Below, piece by piece: positions 17,175-25,545 of a stretch of 64,000 nt of DNA. Position 1 is the first letter of the stretch. Every line of letters starts with the position of its first letter. The notes under the pieces were generated by a model that had not been told where the DNA came from, ran no database searches, and saw only the letters and a list, made by a program, of their open reading frames with translations. Position numbers and translations under genes: made by a program. This DNA comes from Ancylomarina sp048268005 (GTDB lineage Bacteria > Bacteroidota > Bacteroidia > Bacteroidales > Marinifilaceae), in the NCBI GenBank assembly GCA_048268005.1, contig JBLWWJ010000001.1, forward strand, positions 434,001 to 498,000. Direction: 5' to 3'.

Positions 17175-17492
17175 TTATTTTGTAATCCGACGTTTCAGTT
17201 GGGCTAATGCCGTTGGTACGCTGTTGTATCTGTATTTAGCAAAGATCAGATAAAAAAGCATGATGAGATTGAATATATAATTAAAATATAAAGGCACATG
17301 ATAAACTTTATTGCTAATATCATCGATAATGATATACCAAAGGGTAAATACTTCGCCTAGAAACCAAAGCCAGATAAAAAGCTCATTTAAGTCGTCAACT
17401 TTTCTGGTTTTATATGTATGTACTGCTTGGGGTAGTGCGCAAATTGCAAAGAGGATGCTTCCCATCCAGCCAATAATTTCGTTTGGAGTCAT
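17175..17492 (-). CDS. PQ-loop / SemiSWEET-like small membrane protein
   Basis: 105 residues from ATG 17492 (MTPNEIIGWMG); an in-frame ATG 27 bases upstream is less likely. Three hydrophobic helices are seen: about 5-24 (IIGWMGSILFAICALPQAV), 36-56 (FIWLWFLGEVFTLWYIII) and 66-86 (LYFNYIFNLIMLFYLIFA). The PQ motif lies in the first helix (ALPQAVHTYKTRK), the layout of SemiSWEET half-transporters, which dimerise to move sugars or other small solutes. The substrate is unknown. It has no clear operon partner; the next minus-strand gene starts beyond a 56-base gap. Confidence 0.75.
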   Translation of the reverse strand: MTPNEIIGWMGSILFAICALPQAVHTYKTRKVDDLNELFIWLWFLGEVFTLWYIIIDDISNKVYHVPLYFNYIFNLIMLFYLIFAKYRYNSVPTALAQLKRRITK

Positions 17493-17548
17493 GATTTGTA
17501 ATTTTTGACAAATGAACAAAATTAATAGCGAAATGAGAAAGTTAAAGC

Positions 17549-19111
17549 TTAATTTTTTTGAACAAGGAGTAGGGTTCTGTCATCGTCGAACTTAGAAATA
17601 TTTAATGAATGGATCAATTGATGTTCGACATCAGTGAGTTGAATAAGCCCTTTTTCCATAACCTGATGTATGTTCTCAAAGAAAACTTCATTTCCAACCA
17701 TATTGCCAGTTCTATCATTCACAGCTTCAATATACCCATCTGTATAGAGCAGAATTTTATCTCCCTGATTAAAATCTTGTATTAGACTTAAATAATGGGC
17801 ATCGGGTATTACCCCCAAAAGTGTTCCAACAATATTAAGTTGCGTTAGTTTGTTTTCTTTGGCATTATAGAAGAGAGGCTGAAGAGCTCCGGCAGATGCA
17901 ATACTGATTTTTGAAGTTTGTGTACAAACAGTTACAATGCTGAGTGTGGTGAATACCTCGCTTAGTTTTAAATCCTTAAATATGGATTTGTTAATTATTC
18001 CCAGAAATTTACCTGGTGATTTGATAAAATCGAATTCTTCACGACTCAAGAAAAAGTTAATTGTGCTTCGTATGTAGGCAATATAGGCTGGTACAAAGAA
18101 CCAAGCATCCCATTTTTTACCCATTACGTCGCCAATTACAATGATCTTTTTCTGATTGTCAACACTAAATATTTCATAAAAGTCACCACCTGCAAGTTTG
18201 TTGTAAGCCTGGTGTTTTACCTGAATATTGAAGTCTGAAACATCTTCGTGGTATTCATTTTCAAATCGAACAGGCGACTGTTTAGCTGCTGTGTTAAGAG
18301 CATTAAAATATTTGTTTTTGAGGTTTAATTCCTGTTGAACGGATGAATTTATTTGATGAATAATCAACCTCTCATCCAATTGTTTGTATAGAAATGAATC
18401 AATATGATTCGTTAATAAATAGTCAAATTTATCGGTGTCCTTGGAATCTGAAATTAAAATATCAATGGGAATTAATTGTTCTATTGTTTTACTAATCTTA
18501 TCAAGAATAGAAATAGCCCAAATTGCATTGTCGTCGATAATAATACGCCAGACATGTTCTTCTTTTAGATAGGTGAATAATTCCTGATCAGAATAAACAT
18601 GCTTGACTGGTGTTTTAATATATTGTTGAGAAAGTTTGAATTTATTCTCTTTTGGGGTACAAAATACAATGTTGCCTTTGTCAAAATTGAGGTTGTTTTT
18701 AATAGTTGAATCTGTAACTTCTTTTCTGAGTTTTGTTTTCTTTAGATGGGCTTTGATTTTTGAGATGAAAACTTCCTGTTTGAAAGGCTTTGTAATAAAA
18801 TCATCAGCTCCATCATTTAAGTTTTGGATCCAGGTTTCCTCTTCTTTGTTGTCTGATAGAATGATGAATGGTGTGAGTCTGTATTCCGGAGTTTTGCGAA
18901 TTTGTCTGACAAGATCATTGCCGCTCATCAAAGGAAGATTGAGGTCAGAAATAATAAGATCGAAATGCTGGTTTTTAGCTTTTTCAATAGCTTCTATACC
19001 ATTTTTTGCAAGTGTCGATTTATATCCGATACCAGTAAGGGTAAATTCGATATATTTTAGAGTGGCGTTATTGCTATCTACAACTAATATGTGAGGCGTG
19101 TTTATTGTCAT
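17549..19111 (-). CDS. Response regulator fused to a SpoIIE/PP2C-type phosphatase
   Basis: 520 residues. An N-terminal receiver domain (1-125) carries the phospho-acceptor in DLIISDLNLPLMSG and the conserved Lys in DFITKPF. A middle region of about 170 residues is divergent. The C-terminal PP2C-like SpoIIE domain (about 300-518) has AGGDFYEIF, VIGDVMGKKWDAWFF, LLYTDGYIEA and DDRTLLLVQ. In partner-switching systems such proteins dephosphorylate an anti-sigma antagonist when the receiver is phosphorylated. The metal block reads GDVMGKKWDAWF rather than the usual GDVSGKGxxAAL, and GGDFYE replaces GGDFYD. It follows the Hpt gene by one base, so the two are translated together and probably pass phosphate between them. 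Confidence 0.88.
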   Translation of the reverse strand: MTINTPHILVVDSNNATLKYIEFTLTGIGYKSTLAKNGIEAIEKAKNQHFDLIISDLNLPLMSGNDLVRQIRKTPEYRLTPFIILSDNKEEETWIQNLNDGADDFITKPFKQEVFISKIKAHLKKTKLRKEVTDSTIKNNLNFDKGNIVFCTPKENKFKLSQQYIKTPVKHVYSDQELFTYLKEEHVWRIIIDDNAIWAISILDKISKTIEQLIPIDILISDSKDTDKFDYLLTNHIDSFLYKQLDERLIIHQINSSVQQELNLKNKYFNALNTAAKQSPVRFENEYHEDVSDFNIQVKHQAYNKLAGGDFYEIFSVDNQKKIIVIGDVMGKKWDAWFFVPAYIAYIRSTINFFLSREEFDFIKSPGKFLGIINKSIFKDLKLSEVFTTLSIVTVCTQTSKISIASAGALQPLFYNAKENKLTQLNIVGTLLGVIPDAHYLSLIQDFNQGDKILLYTDGYIEAVNDRTGNMVGNEVFFENIHQVMEKGLIQLTDVEHQLIHSLNISKFDDDRTLLLVQKN

Positions 19112-19112
19112 A

Positions 19113-19568
19113 TTAAAGCTCTAGTAAAGCTTTTCTTAATTCGTTAATTGCTATTGGACTTTGGTTTAGAAATTGGCTGACAAGTGCCGGTATGAATTCA
19201 AGGTCAATGTCATTAACTTCTTCATTACGAACGTTGTTCCAAATTCTTAAATCATCGTCATTAAGTTTATGTCTATCTTCAATTTTCTGTTGAAGTTCAA
19301 CTTTCTGATTACCTTTAGAATAGTGTTCAATTCTTTCTAAACAATCACCTAACTCATCCATTCCCATTATTCGAACAGACGATTTTGCTTTGTGAGCAAT
19401 AGCTCCAAGCTCTGTCCATTGTTTATTTTGAAAGTAGCTGGAAATCCCCTCAGTAAATTCAGGGTTTTGTTCGATAAATATTTCAACCATTTCAATCATG
19501 ATGTCTTTGTTATTACCAGACATTTCTCTTAAGTATGATAAATCAATGATTTTAGTGTTTGAGTTCAT
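19113..19568 (-). CDS. Histidine phosphotransfer (Hpt) domain protein
   Basis: 151 residues. The Hpt four-helix bundle covers about 5-100: the phospho-histidine is in IAHKAKSSVRIMGM, preceded by MIEMVEIFIEQNPEF and followed by ELGDCLERIEHYSKG. It shuttles phosphate between a hybrid kinase and response regulators. The last roughly 50 residues (DDDLRIWNNVRNEEVNDID) have no recognised motif. The gene directly precedes the receiver-phosphatase gene with a one-base gap, implying an operon and a direct partner. The kinase feeding it is not in this window. Confidence 0.86.
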   Translation of the reverse strand: MNSNTKIIDLSYLREMSGNNKDIMIEMVEIFIEQNPEFTEGISSYFQNKQWTELGAIAHKAKSSVRIMGMDELGDCLERIEHYSKGNQKVELQQKIEDRHKLNDDDLRIWNNVRNEEVNDIDLEFIPALVSQFLNQSPIAINELRKALLEL

Positions 19569-19911
19569 TTTCGGCTTATGAATTGATTATTGAAACTGTA
19601 TCCTTATAGTTTTAAATAAAATTGCTTTGTATAAGTTGTTCGATTAATACTGATCGTAAATAGATGAATTTATATAGATGTAAAAATGTTTATATGCGTT
19701 CCACTTATTATACAATATTAATGAATTATTTTTAAATAGTCTATAATAATCTTTGATTGTAGGTTTAGACATGACTTATCTAGGTCGACCTCTTATTATG
19801 CTTGATTTTGATTTATTGTAATTCTACGTTTTGAAAAACAGGAATAAAGCTCTTAATTGTTCTTGAAATTTATTAATTTAGTTGTTTGTTATTTAACTAA
19901 AGATATAGGCT
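19569..19911. other. 343-base intergenic region between divergent genes
   Basis: Very AT-rich gap between the Hpt gene (minus) and the TPR/PD40 gene (plus). It must hold both promoters, but no site here matches the TTTG / TAnnTTTG pattern with good spacing; TACGTTTTG near 19828 is the nearest. No open frame or hairpin of note. Confidence 0.5.
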
Positions 19912-21627
19912 ATGTCCATGTTTCGTATACTAATATTGTTCTTTGTTTTTTCTTTTGGGAGTGTTAGAGCTCAGGAATTTATGCGAATTGATCCAGGCGA
20001 GTTTGCCGGAGGGGATATTGAAGGGAAGAAGTTGTTAAAACATATTAGTAAGGCAAAAAGACTTTTTGGCAAAGGGGAAGCTTCTTACCCTGAATGTCTA
20101 AATCTTCTTTTAGAATGTTATGCTTATAATAATAAAAATGCAGAATTGAATTATAATATTGGTCAGTCTTATCTAAAGTATGGTAGAAAAGAATCGGCAA
20201 AGCCATTTTTTGAACAAGTTAAAGCATCCAAACCAAATATAAATGCAGAACTCTATTTGTTTTTAGGTAGAGCTTGTCAGTATGATCATGATTTTTCAAA
20301 CGCTATTTTGAATTACAAAACTTTTGTGGAAATTATTCAGCATGATGATTCAAAGCGAAATAAGGAGAAATTGAAAACTGTCTTTAAGTATATGGATGAA
20401 TGTAAAAGCGGGCAAATTCTGGCAGATAAGTCTTCGGGCTTTGATGTTGAAAGGTTGCCTGCTCCCATAAATTCAGAAGCCAATGATGTGCTTGCAATAA
20501 AAGATGGAGCCAAACTGTTTTTCAACTCGGATAGGACAATTGTTGGCGATGATAAAAAGAATAAAGAGCTTGCATCTTTAAGAGGTTTTAGTGTTGCCTT
20601 AATAAATGGTGAATGGGCAAATTTCAGTGTCTTAAATGATGAGAAAAAATCGCGAGATATACCTATAATGGTTGCTAAAGTTGATGATAATCAGTATTTA
20701 TTCTATGACAAGGATAAAGATTTAGGTGATTTAATCTTTATGCAAAAAGATGATAAATTCTGGACCAAAGAAATGGATGTATTTTTTGTGAATGAAAAAA
20801 AATCTAATGAGTCATCTGCATCTTTTACTGCTGATGGGAATACCGTTGTTTTTGTAAGTGATAGGGATGGAAAGCAAGGCGATATCTTTTATTGTCAGAA
20901 GAATGATGATGGTGAATGGGGGAAGCCCATAAAACTAGGAAATCAAATTAATTCGAATTATGACGAGAGAGATGTTTTTCTTTCGGATGATGGAAAAGTG
21001 ATGTACTTCAGCTCTAAAGGAAGAAATTCAATTGGTGGTTACGATATTTTTAAATCTGAAAGGGATGAAAGTGGAGCTTGGCTGCAAGCTCAAAATATGG
21101 GGATGCCAATTAATTCTGTCTATGATGACCGTCATTTTATTACTTATGAAGGTGATTCGTTTTTATTCGATTCCAATAGAGGTCAGAATGGTAAATTTGA
21201 TATTTATACGAAAAAGTTGATTGTAGAGAAAGTTATTGAAGAAGAATTGGAAGAACCTGTAAAACAAGTCGAGAAACTTGAAGAAGCTATTCCAGTTCAA
21301 AAAGTAGATGTTTTACCTCCTGTAATTCAACTTCCTACTCCTGTTGTCGAAAAAGTAGCAACTATTATAACAACTTATAAAATTCAGATTGCAGCTTCAA
21401 AGATTGAAATGAAGGCCGATGAACTGAAGAAGTTATATAGTGGTAAGCAAGAGGTTGTAAGTTCGTTTGATGGCGAGTGGTACCGATATACAATTGGAGA
21501 TTATGACAAAATGGAAGATGCAATCTATTTTAGAGATAGATCCGGTGTAAATAAGGCTTTTATTGTGTGTTTCGAGAATGAAATCCGAAAAAAAATAATA
21601 ACGAATTATAGTTTGACCAGGAAGTAA
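19912..21627 (+). CDS. TPR - PD40 propeller - SPOR-like envelope protein
   Basis: 571 residues with a Sec signal (ILILFFVFSFGSVRAQ). TPR-like helices lie at about 45-170 (AELNYNIGQSYLKYGRKESAKPFFEQV; ELYLFLGRACQYDHDFSNAILNYKTF). PD40/WD40-like blades lie at about 180-430 (SSASFTADGNTVVFVSDRDGKQGDIFYC; DVFLSDDGKVMYFSSKGRNSIGGYDIF). A Pro/Val/Glu-rich linker (about 440-490) leads to a C-terminal SPOR-like domain (YKIQIAASKIEMKADELKKLYSG). The TPR-PD40 order resembles PorE-type proteins of the type IX secretion system and the OmpA-linked version common in this phylum, but here the peptidoglycan-binding OmpA domain is replaced by a SPOR-like one. Role probably periplasmic scaffold; function not established. 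Starts ATG 19912, with ATG 19918 as alternative. Confidence 0.78.
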   Translation: MSMFRILILFFVFSFGSVRAQEFMRIDPGEFAGGDIEGKKLLKHISKAKRLFGKGEASYPECLNLLLECYAYNNKNAELNYNIGQSYLKYGRKESAKPFFEQVKASKPNINAELYLFLGRACQYDHDFSNAILNYKTFVEIIQHDDSKRNKEKLKTVFKYMDECKSGQILADKSSGFDVERLPAPINSEANDVLAIKDGAKLFFNSDRTIVGDDKKNKELASLRGFSVALINGEWANFSVLNDEKKSRDIPIMVAKVDDNQYLFYDKDKDLGDLIFMQKDDKFWTKEMDVFFVNEKKSNESSASFTADGNTVVFVSDRDGKQGDIFYCQKNDDGEWGKPIKLGNQINSNYDERDVFLSDDGKVMYFSSKGRNSIGGYDIFKSERDESGAWLQAQNMGMPINSVYDDRHFITYEGDSFLFDSNRGQNGKFDIYTKKLIVEKVIEEELEEPVKQVEKLEEAIPVQKVDVLPPVIQLPTPVVEKVATIITTYKIQIAASKIEMKADELKKLYSGKQEVVSSFDGEWYRYTIGDYDKMEDAIYFRDRSGVNKAFIVCFENEIRKKIITNYSLTRK

Positions 21628-21707
21628 TTCTAAATTTAGAATAACCGGTTAATTTTCAAAATATGCTTTATAATACAATGTGTATTTTGAAGTTTAATCG
21701 GTATTTT

Positions 21708-21738
21708 TTTGCCTAGAATTTGTATTCTTCTACATTTG
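21708..21738 (+). promoter_or_regulatory. Consensus Bacteroidota promoter upstream of gcvT
   Basis: TTTG at 21708-21711 and TACATTTG (exact TAnnTTTG) at 21731-21738, with 19 bases between. Transcription from about 21745 would leave a leader of about 160 bases before the gcvT ATG. No glycine riboswitch core was recognised in that leader. Confidence 0.7.
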
Positions 21739-21904
21739 CAAAACAAAACAGAATGAAAATTCTATATGTACAATTACAGCGGATTTTTAAACGGTTAAAT
21801 TCTTTGTAATTGAGTGATTTAAATAAACAATACTTAAATAGGAAATGATGTGTTTTTTTTAATTACGAGACACATTAAGATCTTAAACTTCAAACAACAA
21901 ACAG

Positions 21905-23008
21905 ATGAAAAGAACTGCATTCACTAGTTTTCATGAAGAATTAGGCGCTAAAATGTTAGAATTTGCTGGTTATAACATGCCTATTGAATACACTGGTATT
22001 AAAGATGAGCACATGTGTGTTCGTGAAAAATTAGGTGTATTTGATGTTTCTCATATGGGTGAGTTTTGGGTTAAAGGCCCTAAGGCTTTTAGCTTTGTTC
22101 AGAAATTGACCACTAATGATGTGGCAGCTTTAACTGATGGAAAGATTCAATATTCATGTTTTCCTAACGGAAAAGGTGGTATTGTAGATGATTTGTTGGT
22201 TTACTGTATCGATTCTGAAACTTATTTATTAGTTGTAAATGCAGCTAATATCGAAAAAGACTGGGCCTGGTGTTCAAAAAACGCTGAAGAAATGGGCTTA
22301 GAAGTTGGTAAAGAACTTTATAATGCGTCTGATGAAATTTGTCAGTTAGCAGTTCAAGGTCCTTTGGCTCTTAAAGCAATGCAAAAGCTTATCGATGTTC
22401 CTGTTGAAGATATGGAATACTATACTTTCAAGAAAGTTAATATGGCTGGTATCGAGAACGTAATTTTCTCAACGACTGGCTATACAGGTTCTGGTGGATG
22501 TGAGATTTATGTAGCAAATGAGGATGGTGAGAAATTATGGAACGCTGTTATGGAAGCTGGTAAGGAGTTTGGTCTTCAGCCAATTGGTTTAGCTGCTCGT
22601 GATACACTTCGTCTTGAAGTTGGATTTTGCCTATATGGTAACGATATTGATGATGAACATACTCCTATTGAAGCAGGTTTAGGTTGGATAACCAAATTTG
22701 TTGATGGTAATGACTTTATTGATAGAGAATTTTTCGAGAAGCAGAAAGCTGATAAGCCTAAACGTCGTTTGAAAGGTTTTGAAATGATTGACCGTGGTAT
22801 CCCTCGTCAGGGTTATAAGATTGAGGATGCTGAAGGAAACGAGATTGGTGAAGTAACATCTGGAACAAGTGCTCCTGCTGTTGGGAAAAGCATTGGTATG
22901 GGCTACGTTAAAGAAGGTTTCTACAAAGCTGATACCGAGATTTACATTCGTGTAAGAAAGAAAGCGCTTAAAGCTAAAATTACAAAAATCCCTTTTTATA
23001 AAGGCTAA
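21905..23008 (+). CDS. gcvT: Aminomethyltransferase (glycine cleavage T protein)
   Basis: 367 residues, the family length. It takes the aminomethyl group from lipoylated H protein and passes the one-carbon unit to tetrahydrofolate, releasing ammonia. Visible blocks: DVSHMGEF, SCFPNGKGGIVDDLLVY (catalytic Asp region), LAVQGPLA, TGYTGSGGCEIY, AARDTLRLEVGFCLYGNDI and the C-terminal barrel (GEVTSGTSAPAVGKSIGMGYV). The other cleavage genes (gcvH, gcvP) are absent here. It has its own promoter and terminator. It sits next to serC and serA, so glycine, serine and one-carbon genes are clustered. Confidence 0.97.
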   Translation: MKRTAFTSFHEELGAKMLEFAGYNMPIEYTGIKDEHMCVREKLGVFDVSHMGEFWVKGPKAFSFVQKLTTNDVAALTDGKIQYSCFPNGKGGIVDDLLVYCIDSETYLLVVNAANIEKDWAWCSKNAEEMGLEVGKELYNASDEICQLAVQGPLALKAMQKLIDVPVEDMEYYTFKKVNMAGIENVIFSTTGYTGSGGCEIYVANEDGEKLWNAVMEAGKEFGLQPIGLAARDTLRLEVGFCLYGNDIDDEHTPIEAGLGWITKFVDGNDFIDREFFEKQKADKPKRRLKGFEMIDRGIPRQGYKIEDAEGNEIGEVTSGTSAPAVGKSIGMGYVKEGFYKADTEIYIRVRKKALKAKITKIPFYKG

Positions 23009-23066
23009 GCATATTTGATTATGGGTTGAGCTTATTTAGTTCAATTGCAATCAATGATTTTATAGT

Positions 23067-23107
23067 AAAAGCAGGTTTGTGAAGTATCGCAAACCTGCTT
23101 TTTTTTT
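23067..23107 (+). terminator. Rho-independent terminator of gcvT
   Basis: AAAAGCAGGTTTG / CAAACCTGCTTTT hairpin with a 10-base loop, followed by a T run. It lies about 60 bases after the gcvT stop. Confidence 0.9.
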
Positions 23108-23241
23108 GTCTGTTTGGGGCTAACATCTGAAAACGATTTCGAAATCTGTTTGCGTGTTTGTTTAACTGTAAGATATTCAATTGTATAACTGGGTAATATG
23201 AGCTTTTGTTATTTTTGTTGAAAAACATATAAAAAATGATT

Positions 23242-23271
23242 TTTGACCTCGTTATTCTTCATTTTTATTTG
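23242..23271 (+). promoter_or_regulatory. Likely promoter of serC
   Basis: TTTG at 23242-23245 and TTTATTTG at 23264-23271 (one mismatch to TAnnTTTG) with 18 bases between, about 52 bases before the serC ATG. Confidence 0.5.
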
Positions 23272-23322
23272 CAAATTTGCGCATGAATATGCAAACGTTC
23301 ACATTTTAAAAAAATATTGAAA

Positions 23323-24399
23323 ATGAAAGTACATAATTTTTCTGCAGGACCCTCAATCCTTCCTGACTCAACAGTAGAAAATACTGCTGCAGCTATTAAG
23401 AATTTTGCCGGAACATCTCTTTCTCTAATGGAAGTATCTCACCGTAGCAAAGAATTTGTTGCCGTAATGGATGAAGCTATCGCTTTATTCAAAGAATTAT
23501 TGGATATTCCAGAAGGATACTCAGTAATGTTTGTAGGTGGTGGAGCTTCAACTCAGTTCTGCATGATTCCTTACAACTTGATGGCTAAGAAATCGGCTTA
23601 CCTAAACACTGGTGCTTGGGCAAACAAAGCTCAGAAAGAAGCTAAGTTGTTTGGTGAAGTTGTAGAGGTTGCTTCTTCTAAAGAAACAGTTTACAACTAC
23701 ATTCCAAAAGGATACGAAATTCCTGCGGATGCAGATTATTTCCATATCACTACAAACAATACCATTTATGGTACTGAGATCAAGCACGACATGGACGTGA
23801 ATGTGCCTCTTGTTGCTGATATGTCATCTGATATTTTCTCTCGCCCTGTTGATGTATCTAAGTATGCATTAATTTATGGTGGTGCACAAAAGAACCTAGC
23901 GCCAGCTGGTGTAACTTTTGTAATCGTAAAAGATGAATTACTAGGTAAAATGGATCGTCAGATTCCTACAATGTTAGATTACAGAACTCATATTAAAGGT
24001 GAGTCTATGTTTAACACACCTCCAGTAGTTCCTGTATTTGCTGCTCTTCAAACTTTGAGATGGATCAAAGAAATGGGTGGTGTTTCTGCTATGCAGAAAA
24101 TGAACGAAGATAAAGCTGCGGTTCTTTACAATGAAATTGACCGTAACCCAATGTTCAAAGGTACTGTTATCAACGAAGAAGATCGTTCATTAATGAATAT
24201 CTGTTTCGTGATGAATGATGAGTACAAAGAATTAGAAAAAGATTTCTTCGAATTCGCTACTTCAAAAGGTATGTCTGGAATTAAAGGTCACCGTTCAGTT
24301 GGTGGTTTCCGTGCTTCTACTTACAATGCTTTACCTAAAGCATCAGTACAGGCATTAGCAGATTGCATGAAGGAATTCGAAACAATGCATGTAAAGTAA
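23323..24399 (+). CDS. serC: Phosphoserine aminotransferase
   Basis: 358 residues from ATG 23323 (MKVHNFSAGPSILP, the conserved family start). A TTG six bases earlier is not needed. It is a PLP enzyme that converts 3-phosphohydroxypyruvate and glutamate to phosphoserine in serine biosynthesis, and in many bacteria also acts in pyridoxal phosphate synthesis. Seen: SLSLMEVSHRSKEF, FVGGGASTQF, NTGAWANKA, VADMSSDIFSRP, PLP-lysine in YGGAQKNLAPAG (about residue 190), and SGIKGHRSVGGFRASTYNA. First gene of serC-serA-DUF1015. Its codon use is more biased (many C-ending codons) than its neighbours, as in highly expressed genes. Confidence 0.97.
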   Translation: MKVHNFSAGPSILPDSTVENTAAAIKNFAGTSLSLMEVSHRSKEFVAVMDEAIALFKELLDIPEGYSVMFVGGGASTQFCMIPYNLMAKKSAYLNTGAWANKAQKEAKLFGEVVEVASSKETVYNYIPKGYEIPADADYFHITTNNTIYGTEIKHDMDVNVPLVADMSSDIFSRPVDVSKYALIYGGAQKNLAPAGVTFVIVKDELLGKMDRQIPTMLDYRTHIKGESMFNTPPVVPVFAALQTLRWIKEMGGVSAMQKMNEDKAAVLYNEIDRNPMFKGTVINEEDRSLMNICFVMNDEYKELEKDFFEFATSKGMSGIKGHRSVGGFRASTYNALPKASVQALADCMKEFETMHVK

Positions 24400-24416
24400 T
24401 TACCTGATTATATGGG

Positions 24417-24440
24417 TTTGAGTGTGGCAACACACTCGAA
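24417..24440 (+). terminator. Hairpin between serC and serA (weak terminator or attenuator)
   Basis: TTTGAGTGTG / CACACTCGAA, a 10-bp stem with a GCAA tetraloop. There is no strong T run after it, so it may only trim serC transcripts or lower read-through into serA. Confidence 0.5.
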
Positions 24441-24549
24441 TCTCTATTTTGAGTCATTAAAGCATGAGGAACGACTAAAGGGATCCGTAAGGATAACTTC
24501 GATTTGGCTGGCAATGACATTTTATTTTTAACGTTTGAAAAATAATAAA

Positions 24550-25473
24550 ATGACTAAAGTTTTAATTGCAACCGATAAACCTTTTGCTCCTGCTGCTGTA
24601 AACGCGATTCGCGAAGTAGTTGAAGGTGCAGGATATGAACTAGCTTTGCTAGAGTCATACACAGATAAGGCTGAGTTAATCGCAGCTGTTGCTGATGTTG
24701 ATGGAATGATTATTCGTTCTGATAAAGCAACTCGCGAGGTGCTTGAAGCAGCTAAAAACCTAAAAGTAATTGTACGTGCAGGTGCTGGATACGATAATAT
24801 CGATCTTGAAGCATGTACTGAAAAAGGTATTGTGGCCATGAATACACCTGGTCAAAACTCGAACGCTGTAGCTGAGCTAGCATTAGGAATGATGGTTTTC
24901 CTTGCTCGTAAAGGTTATAACGGGAAAGCTGGTGTTGAGTTAAGAGGTAAGAATATCGGTATTCACGCTTATGGTAACGTTGGTAAACACGTTGCTAATA
25001 TTGCTAAAGGTTTCGGAATGACAGTTTATGCATTCGATCCTTTTGTTGCAAAAGAAGCTATTGAAGCTGATGGAGTTAAGGCAGTAGACACAGTAGAAGA
25101 GCTATATAGCACTTGTCACTATGTTTCCTTGCATATTCCTGCCAACGACAAGACTAAAAAATCAATTAATTACGATTTGTTGAACAAGATGCCTGAGGGT
25201 GGTATCCTTGTTAACACAGCTCGTAAAGAAGTAATTGACGAAGAAGGTATGTTGAAACTTATGGAAGATCGTAAAGATTTTGCTTATATCTCTGACATCG
25301 CACCTGACTGTAAAGATGAATTTGCTGCTAAATATGAAGGCCGCTTTTTCTTTACTCCTAAGAAAATGGGAGCACAAACTGCTGAAGCAAACATTAATGC
25401 TGGTATCGCCGGTGCTAATCAGATTGTGAATCTTATTGAAAAAGGAGACGAAACATTTAGAGTGAATAAATAA
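24550..25473 (+). CDS. serA: D-3-phosphoglycerate dehydrogenase, short type without ACT domain
   Basis: 307 residues from ATG 24550; a TTG at 24535 is not favoured. It oxidises 3-phosphoglycerate to 3-phosphohydroxypyruvate, the substrate for the SerC enzyme encoded just upstream. Substrate region: VRAGAGYDNID; cofactor loop IGIHAYGNVGKHVA (137-149), where the first Gly of GxGxxG is Ala; catalytic Arg225 in NTARKE. The usual catalytic His of the PHIGAST block is replaced: the segment reads TPKKMGAQTAEA (Lys271/272). This matches the type III PGDH group described for Entamoeba and Bacteroidales. No ACT domain, so no serine feedback by that route. Highly biased codon use. Confidence 0.93.
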   Translation: MTKVLIATDKPFAPAAVNAIREVVEGAGYELALLESYTDKAELIAAVADVDGMIIRSDKATREVLEAAKNLKVIVRAGAGYDNIDLEACTEKGIVAMNTPGQNSNAVAELALGMMVFLARKGYNGKAGVELRGKNIGIHAYGNVGKHVANIAKGFGMTVYAFDPFVAKEAIEADGVKAVDTVEELYSTCHYVSLHIPANDKTKKSINYDLLNKMPEGGILVNTARKEVIDEEGMLKLMEDRKDFAYISDIAPDCKDEFAAKYEGRFFFTPKKMGAQTAEANINAGIAGANQIVNLIEKGDETFRVNK

Positions 25474-25545
25474 TCGTTAAATACGATTATTTCGTTCCTT
25501 AAATTTTACAGAAAACAAAATACAAAACATACAAAATACCAAATC

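Noticed and set aside
19912..21627. PorE component of type IX secretion
   Set aside because: No OmpA domain and no other secretion genes nearby; the SPOR-like end argues for a different role.
21745..21904. Glycine riboswitch before gcvT
   Set aside because: No conserved glycine aptamer core could be seen in the leader.
24417..24440. Strong terminator splitting serC from serA
   Set aside because: No T run follows the hairpin and the genes are a known cluster with matching codon use.
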